Below are positions 14,142 through 18,828 of a stretch of 18,828 bases of DNA, one piece after another. Positions within the stretch are counted from its first letter, which is position 1, and every line of letters begins with the position of its first letter. Made by a program: the position numbers and the translations under genes. Source of the DNA: JAKLKS01 sp964370855 (lineage in GTDB: Bacteria > Planctomycetota > JAJSAM01 > JAKLKS01); the NCBI GenBank assembly GCA_964370855.1, contig CAYJMF010000094.1:1-18828 (forward strand). Reading direction: 5' to 3'. Under the pieces are notes generated by a model. The model did no database searches, was not told the DNA's origin, and saw nothing but the letters and a program-made list of their open reading frames with translations.

Positions 14142-17000
14142 ATGCAGGGACACGCGTCCGCCGTCGCCCTCGCCGCCGCCCTCCTCCTCGCCGCCGCGGT
14201 CCCCGACGCCCGGGCGGCCGGCGTCCACGTCGTCACCCCCGGGGGGGACGCGGTCAACGGCACCCTCGACGAACCCGGCTCCGTGGACAGGCTCCCCTTC
14301 CGACTCGTGGACGGCTCCATTCTCACCATCCAATTGAAGGCCGCCAAGGGGAGCGCGCTCCTGCCCGAGCTGGTGCTCCTCGGGCCGGACCGCGAACCGG
14401 AGCCCGGCTTCGCGACGGCGGCGGTGACGGCCTCCAAGGGGAACGCCGTCTCCGTGAAGAACTTCCTCGTGACGGGGACCGGGGCGCGGTGGCTCGAGAT
14501 CCGGGGAGCTTCCGGCACCACGGGGGGCTGGCAGTTCAAGGCGAAGATGAAGCTTCCGAAGAAGGCCGCCGGCGGCGGGCAGGCGGCGGGCGGGGCCGGC
14601 GTCTTCTCCTTCACTTCGCCCGGCAACGCGACGGCGACGCTCTCCGTGTCCGCGGCCAAGGGGAGCGCGGCCTTCCCGGTCTTCGGCAAGGTCGTCGGTC
14701 CCGACGGGAAGGACGTCTTCGTCGACCTGGTGACGGCCACGAAGACCGGCTTCTCCATGAAGGCCCAGTCCTTCCCCCTCCCGGGCACCCACGAGGTTCG
14801 CTTCACCTCCGCGGCGGACGGCCCCTGGACCGCGAAGGCCTCCTTCAAGATCCCGAAGTTCCTCAAGCGCACGCTCCTCGACACGGAGATCGTCACGGAC
14901 CCGATCCTCACGTCCATCGATCCCACCGGGGGGGACACCTCCCTGTTCATCCAGGGGACCGCCGATGTCGACTTCGGCATCCCCGGGGCGACCCTCACCT
15001 TCCGCAAGGCCGGCTCCGCGGCCACGGTGCCCCAGAACCAGCTCGTCGTGGGGGAGGACGAACTCCAGTTTTCCATCAGCCTCGCCTCCTTCCAGGCCGG
15101 CATCTACGACGTGGAGTTCATCAACCCCGACGGCGGCGCCTCCACCCTGACGAAGGCGTTCACCGTGACCAACGCCCCCGCGGCCCCGGCCACCGTCACC
15201 CCGGGCTTCGGGATCGACAGCGAGACCGTGACCCTGACCATCGCGGGGGCGCGGCTCAGCGCCTCGGCGGCGGTCCGCCTCGAGAGGTCCGGCGAGACCA
15301 TCACCGGCACCAACGTGATCGGCGGGGCGACCCAGATCCAGGCCGACTTCGACCTCCTCGGCCACAGCCTCGGGCTCTGGGACGTCGTGGTCACCGTCCC
15401 CGACTCCCCCTCCTCGACCCTCGTCGCGGCCTTCGAGATCCGCAACACCCCGCCGGAGGTCCTCACCTTCACGCCGGGGGACAACCTGGTCTCCTCCCTC
15501 ATCGACGGGGTCATCGGGGGCAACTGGTTCGACCCGACCCCGACGGTGCTGCTGCGCCGGTCCGGCTCCCTGGACATCCCCGGGACCTCCGTGGTGCATG
15601 TCTCCTCGACGGAGGTCCAGGCCTCCTTCGACACGACGGGCGCGGTGCGGGGGGACTGGGACCTCGTGGTCACCAACCCCGACGCCCAGTCGGCCACGCT
15701 GGCGGGGGCGTTCCACGTCTACAAGGGGGTTACCTCCGTCGGGAGTCCGGCCAAGGTCTTCGCCCCCGGGGGGACCCTGCAGTCGCCGCCGGCCGTCGCC
15801 TACGGGGCGACGCAGGACCAGTACGCGGTGGCGTGGATGGACGCCGGCTCCGGCTCCTGGAACGTGTACATCCAGAGGATCGACGCCTCGGGCAACGTGC
15901 TCGGCTCCCCGGTGTCGGTCTCCTCCGGGGGGGCCACGGTCCGCAAGCGGGACCCCGGAGTGGCATGGGATCCCGTGAACGACCAGTTCATCGTCACGTG
16001 GAGCCAGATCGTCGCCCTCAACTCCGGCTCCGTCACCTCCAAGCACCCCTCCTACCAGTACCTCTCCACCGGCGTCCTCTCCGTCTTCGCCCAGAGGTAC
16101 AAGGCCAGCGATCTGAGCGCCGTGGGCGCCAACGTGCAGATCTCCGACCACACCCTGTCCAACGGCTGGTACATGGACGAGTTCCCCAACTTCCGCTCCG
16201 TTCCCGCGTGGGACGCCGCCAGCAAGGTCTGGGTCGTCCACTGGATGCAGGAGTGGGACACGAGCAACCTCTACTCCACGGACGACTTCGACGTCCTCAA
16301 CCGGACCCTGGATCCCGCCACGGGCACGATGGGGGGGATCACGGGAGTCTCCACGGGTTCCCACCACGAGGGGGAGCCCGGCGTCGCCTGGGACCCCGTG
16401 GCGAAGCGGATGGCGGTCTGCTTCAACGACAGGTCCACTCCCACCTCCTACCTGTTCATCAAGGCCGGTGGCGCGTCGATGGCCACCGACGGCTCCGCCG
16501 ACCTCGTCGATCCCGCCCTCGCCGTCGACTCCGTGTCGGGCCGGTGGATCCTGACCTGGACCCGGAAGCCTGCGACGGGCAACACCACCGTCCAGGCGCT
16601 CCTCATCGACGCCTCGGGGACCCCGACCGCCCTGGGCACGCCCGTGACCGTCGGGACCGGCTCCGGCGACCACCGCACCGCCCGTCCCCTGTACAACCCC
16701 GTCGCCGAGGAGTCCCTGATCGCCTGGACCCGCGCGGACACCAGCGGGAACCTGACGGTCCGCATGCGTCGGGTCCAGACCACGGGCTCCGGCCTGACCC
16801 TCGTCGGGACCGAGGAGGAGGCATCCAACGCCAGCGGGGACGAGGCCGACCCGGCGGTCCTCTTCGCCTCCGGGGACGGCTCCTCCTCCATCTTCTGGGT
16901 GAAGACGATGAACTTCGACTCCACTTCAGGCGGCTACCCCGGGGCCCTCTTCTCGGGCAACTGGAGAGGCCTGGAGCTCTGGCTGCACCGGTACCAGTAG
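14142..17000 (+). CDS. Secreted multidomain protein with Ig-like and propeller-like repeats
   Basis: I do not recognise this 952-residue protein as a named family. Residues 1-25 are a signal peptide with a likely cut after ARA. Two tandem modules of about 100 residues follow. Each carries the motif AAKGSA (residues 67 and 171) and a closing basic segment (FKAKMKLPKK ending at 141; FKIPKF ending at 240). Residues 253-344, 345-435 and 436-529 are three Ig-like repeats, probably IPT/TIG-like. They share a late Asp (D323, D414, D507) in a [YW]-D-[VL] strand followed by PD and an AF near the end. From 548 to the C-terminus there are seven repeats of the type DPxVAWDPVxxxxxVxW, starting near 548, 603, 680, 744, 789, 844 and 901, as expected for a beta-propeller. 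There is no C-terminal membrane anchor or sorting signal. GGAGG lies 6 nt before the ATG. It is probably extracellular or surface-attached, and its ligand or enzymatic role is unknown. Confidence 0.85.
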   Translation: MQGHASAVALAAALLLAAAVPDARAAGVHVVTPGGDAVNGTLDEPGSVDRLPFRLVDGSILTIQLKAAKGSALLPELVLLGPDREPEPGFATAAVTASKGNAVSVKNFLVTGTGARWLEIRGASGTTGGWQFKAKMKLPKKAAGGGQAAGGAGVFSFTSPGNATATLSVSAAKGSAAFPVFGKVVGPDGKDVFVDLVTATKTGFSMKAQSFPLPGTHEVRFTSAADGPWTAKASFKIPKFLKRTLLDTEIVTDPILTSIDPTGGDTSLFIQGTADVDFGIPGATLTFRKAGSAATVPQNQLVVGEDELQFSISLASFQAGIYDVEFINPDGGASTLTKAFTVTNAPAAPATVTPGFGIDSETVTLTIAGARLSASAAVRLERSGETITGTNVIGGATQIQADFDLLGHSLGLWDVVVTVPDSPSSTLVAAFEIRNTPPEVLTFTPGDNLVSSLIDGVIGGNWFDPTPTVLLRRSGSLDIPGTSVVHVSSTEVQASFDTTGAVRGDWDLVVTNPDAQSATLAGAFHVYKGVTSVGSPAKVFAPGGTLQSPPAVAYGATQDQYAVAWMDAGSGSWNVYIQRIDASGNVLGSPVSVSSGGATVRKRDPGVAWDPVNDQFIVTWSQIVALNSGSVTSKHPSYQYLSTGVLSVFAQRYKASDLSAVGANVQISDHTLSNGWYMDEFPNFRSVPAWDAASKVWVVHWMQEWDTSNLYSTDDFDVLNRTLDPATGTMGGITGVSTGSHHEGEPGVAWDPVAKRMAVCFNDRSTPTSYLFIKAGGASMATDGSADLVDPALAVDSVSGRWILTWTRKPATGNTTVQALLIDASGTPTALGTPVTVGTGSGDHRTARPLYNPVAEESLIAWTRADTSGNLTVRMRRVQTTGSGLTLVGTEEEASNASGDEADPAVLFASGDGSSSIFWVKTMNFDSTSGGYPGALFSGNWRGLELWLHRYQ

Positions 17001-17047
17001 GCCGGGGGACGCCCCTCCTCCCCCTGCCCCCCCTCGGGGATTTGCAG

Positions 17048-17087
17048 GATCTTCGCGGGTACCCCCTTTTCAGGGGCCCCGCGGATC
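17048..17087 (+). repeat. Imperfect palindrome overlapping a promoter
   Basis: Nested inverted arms are 17048-17051/17084-17087 (GATC), 17054-17058/17079-17083 (CGCGG/CCGCG) and 17063-17066/17073-17076 (CCCC/GGGG). It could form a hairpin ending the upstream transcript, or act as an operator, because it covers the spacer of the promoter ending at 17095. The preceding 17001-17047 is C-rich and shows nothing else convincing. Confidence 0.45.
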
Positions 17088-17095
17088 GCTAGAAT
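17067..17095 (+). promoter_or_regulatory. Candidate promoter for the ferritin-like gene
   Basis: TAGAAT at 17090-17095 is a good -10 hexamer. TTTTCA at 17067-17072, 17 nt upstream, is a weak -35. The -10 resembles the TAGATT of the promoter at 14039. Transcription would start near 17102, leaving a leader of about 120 nt. Confidence 0.5.
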
Positions 17096-17151
17096 CCCCC
17101 CACGTGACGATGGCCTCCGTCGGGGCCGTCGGGAGACGGGTCGCATGGGCG

Positions 17152-17208
17152 GCGTCCTTCCGGCGAAGGCGGGCCGGGGACGCAGGGTGGACGCGGACGA
17201 CGGCGTCC
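17152..17208 (+). other. Structured 5' leader of the ferritin-like gene
   Basis: GCGTCC at 17152-17157 and 17203-17208 and GGACGC at 17178-17183 and 17189-17194 can form two side-by-side stems or an exchanged pairing. Within the first stem lies a tight CCTTC-CGGC-GAAGG hairpin at 17156-17169. The second stem ends 3 nt before the ribosome site GGGAGG at 17212-17217. The fold is read by eye only. Confidence 0.3.
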
Positions 17209-17221
17209 CGAGGGAGGAACC

Positions 17222-17764
17222 ATGGGCACGACCACGAGGGCGGCCGTTCGCGACGCCGGTGTCCGGCACGACGCGCTGAGGGACCTCCTCGACGGGGCCA
17301 TCCGGGGGAAGGAGATCGCCTCCCAGTTCTTCGGCTCCCTCGTGGGGAGCGTGGACGACGTCCAGCTCCGCCGCTGCTTCCGGCGGCTGGCGCAGGAGGA
17401 GTGGGACCACCGCAAGATCCTCCTCAAGCACCGCCGCGAGCTCTTCGGCCGGCCCGAGGGGGCCCGGGGCGCCGCGGAGCCGGAGTTCGTCTTCGCGGCC
17501 CTCTCCCGGAAGCCGCAGATCCTCTCCGCCGACGACCTCAAGGGGGCGCTGCGGACCGCCATCCGCACGGAGCAGGAGGCCCACCGGTTCTTCCACGAGG
17601 CGTCGCGGAACTTCGACGACCGCTCCGTGAAGGTGTTCCTGCGCATCCTCGCCGAGGAGGGGCTCGCCCAGGTGGACCACCTGCGGGAGGCCATCTCCCT
17701 CGTGGACGCCGGCAGCGCCGTGACCCGCCGCCGCCGGAGCGGCGGGCGGAACTTCTCCAACTAG
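17222..17764 (+). CDS. Ferritin-like (rubrerythrin-type) four-helix protein
   Basis: This 180-residue soluble protein looks like two helical hairpins of the ferritin/rubrerythrin fold, with the half-sites repeated: AIRGKEIASQFF (from 26) with AIRTEQEAHRFF (from 113), and LAQEEWDH (56-63) with LAEEGLAQ (143-150). Such proteins usually bind two irons through a Glu and an ExxH in each half and act in iron or peroxide handling. Here E60xxH63 and E117 are present. The helix-1 position is K30 with E31 beside it, and the second ExxH reads G147-x-x-Q150, so the metal site may be partial or shifted. There is no rubredoxin domain. The C-terminus is basic and Ser/Gly-rich. The ATG has GGGAGG just upstream, and a candidate promoter lies at 17067-17095. 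A link to oxidative stress is inference. Confidence 0.75.
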   Translation: MGTTTRAAVRDAGVRHDALRDLLDGAIRGKEIASQFFGSLVGSVDDVQLRRCFRRLAQEEWDHRKILLKHRRELFGRPEGARGAAEPEFVFAALSRKPQILSADDLKGALRTAIRTEQEAHRFFHEASRNFDDRSVKVFLRILAEEGLAQVDHLREAISLVDAGSAVTRRRRSGGRNFSN

Positions 17765-17775
17765 GGGAACGGGTG

Positions 17776-18828
17776 GTGCGCAGGGGACGCGCCCTCGACC
17801 TCGTCGCCGTCCGCCGCGACCTCCACCGCCACCCGGAGCTCTCCATGGCGGAGCACCGGACCGCGAAGGTCGTGGAGGGCCACCTCCGCTCCTTCGGCCT
17901 CCGGCCCCGCCGCCTCGCCGGCACCGGCGTCCTGGCCGACGTCGTCGGCGCCGCGCCCGGGAGGACGCTGCTGCTCCGCGCCGACACCGACGCGCTCCCC
18001 CTGCAGGAGATTGCCGGCCGCCCCTACGGCAGCGTGAACCCCGGCGTCATGCACGCCTGCGGCCACGACGGCCACACCGCCATCCTCCTCGGCGCCGCGG
18101 AGCGGCTGGCCGCGAAGCCGCCGGCGCGGGGGCGGGTGCGGCTCTGCTTCCAGCCCGGCGAGGAGGGGGCCGACGGGGCCCGGGCCATGGTGCGGGCGGG
18201 GGCGCTCCGCTCCCCGGAGCCCGACGCCGCGGCGGGGCTCCACCTCTGGGTGAACCTCCCCGCGGGAAAGGTGGCCGTCATCGACGGCCCCTGCATGGCC
18301 GCCGTGGACCGGTTCCGGATCCGCATCCACGGGACCGGCGGCCACGCCGCCTATCCCCACGACGCACGCGACCCCGTCGTCGTCGCCGCCCACCTCGTGA
18401 CGGCCCTCCAGACGCTCGTCTCCCGGAGGACCGACCCGCGGGATTCCGCGGTGCTCACCGTGGGGCGGCTCTCCGCGGGGACCGCCTTCAACATCATCCC
18501 CTCGACGGCGGAGCTCGAGGGGACGGTGCGCACCTACCGGGAGAAGACGCGCCGGCGCATCGCCCGGGAGATGAAGGTCCTCGCGGAGTCCACGGCCCGC
18601 GCCTTCGGCGCGCGGGCCGAGGTGGACCACGAGTTCCAGCTTCCGCCCACGGTGAACGACCCCGGCATGGCGGAGCTCTGCCGGGAGGCGGCGGCGGAGG
18701 TCGTGGGGCGGCGCAACGTCGTGGCCGCCGAGCCGAGCATGGGGGGGGAGGACGTGGGGGTGCTCTTCGGGCGGAGGCCGGGGGTCTTCGCCTTCTTCGG
18801 GTGCAGGAATGCAAGGAAGGGGATCGTT
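17776..18828 (+). CDS. M20-family amidohydrolase/peptidase, truncated at window edge
   Basis: The 351 residues seen match the M20D group (hippurate/IAA-amino-acid hydrolase type), metal-dependent enzymes that cut the amide bond of N-acyl amino acids. Visible motifs are RRDLHRHPELS near the start, LRADTDALPLQE (D70, D72), HACGHDGHT with C95 and H97, FQPGEEGADGA with E129 and E130, GLHLW with H156, the dimerisation-domain GTGGHAAYPH, and MGGEDVGVLF near the end. The final catalytic-domain segment, with the last metal histidine, lies past position 18828. I chose the GTG at 17776 because AGGGGA ends 7 nt before it; the GTG at 17773 is an alternative. The 11-nt gap after the ferritin-like gene suggests co-transcription. 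There is no signal peptide, so it should be cytoplasmic. Its true substrate is unknown. Confidence 0.9.
   Translation, partial: MRRGRALDLVAVRRDLHRHPELSMAEHRTAKVVEGHLRSFGLRPRRLAGTGVLADVVGAAPGRTLLLRADTDALPLQEIAGRPYGSVNPGVMHACGHDGHTAILLGAAERLAAKPPARGRVRLCFQPGEEGADGARAMVRAGALRSPEPDAAAGLHLWVNLPAGKVAVIDGPCMAAVDRFRIRIHGTGGHAAYPHDARDPVVVAAHLVTALQTLVSRRTDPRDSAVLTVGRLSAGTAFNIIPSTAELEGTVRTYREKTRRRIAREMKVLAESTARAFGARAEVDHEFQLPPTVNDPGMAELCREAAAEVVGRRNVVAAEPSMGGEDVGVLFGRRPGVFAFFGCRNARKGIV

Noticed and set aside
14050..14337. Small open frame (95 codons) beginning near the promoter and overlapping the start of the secreted protein gene
   Set aside because: It is Pro/Ser/Arg-rich with no ribosome site, and it shares DNA with a signal peptide that has a clear Shine-Dalgarno in another frame.
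17001..17047. Short GGGG-ACG-CCCC stem after the secreted protein gene as a terminator
   Set aside because: It has only four base pairs and no T-run. The longer palindrome at 17048-17087 is a better candidate.
1..18828. CRISPR arrays, tRNA genes, insertion sequences or phage genes
   Set aside because: I saw no regularly spaced repeats, cloverleaf, transposase motif or terminal inverted repeats. All sizeable space is taken by ordinary chromosomal genes.

Overview
The window is very GC-rich bacterial DNA with every gene on the plus strand. It carries a complete 14-gene respiratory complex I (NADH:quinone oxidoreductase) operon in the order nuoABCDEFGHIJKLMN. Downstream lie an uncharacterised secreted multidomain protein, a small ferritin-like protein and the 5' part of an M20-family amidohydrolase. 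nuoC and nuoD are separate genes and the NADH module (nuoEFG) is present, so this is a true NADH dehydrogenase and not an Fpo- or NDH-1-like variant. The lineage cannot be fixed from the sequence alone. Very high GC, frequent GTG/TTG starts, a compact NuoG and a large repeat-built secreted protein would fit an uncultured or environmental phylum (for example Planctomycetota, Acidobacteriota or Myxococcota), but this is a guess.

Region by region: 1-170 is non-coding and rich in inverted repeats (three hairpins), lying directly upstream of nuoA. 171-13968 is the nuo operon, with genes overlapping or separated by at most about 70 nt. Several junctions (C/D, D/E, E/F, G/H, J/K) are 4-base NTGA overlaps in which a GTG or TTG start overlaps the upstream TGA, which suggests translational coupling. 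13968-13993 is a strong hairpin that probably ends the operon. A good sigma-70-like promoter (TTGACC, 18 nt, TAGATT) then precedes 14142-17000. That gene encodes a 952-residue protein with a signal peptide, two tandem N-terminal modules, three Ig-like (IPT/TIG-like) repeats and seven C-terminal repeats that look like the blades of a beta-propeller. A 221-nt gap (17001-17221) holds an imperfect palindrome inside a second promoter and a structured leader. It drives a 180-residue ferritin-like protein, followed after 11 nt by an M20 peptidase/amidohydrolase that runs off the window.

How the genes work together: NuoEFG oxidise NADH through FMN and a chain of iron-sulfur clusters. NuoBCDI carry electrons to quinone. 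NuoAHJKLMN form the membrane arm that pumps protons. All cluster ligands I looked for are present, including those of the off-path N7 cluster in NuoG. The main anomalies are a short NuoG, loss of the central TM7 lysine in NuoM, a ferritin-like protein with an apparently eroded second metal-ligand half, and the unrecognised secreted propeller protein.
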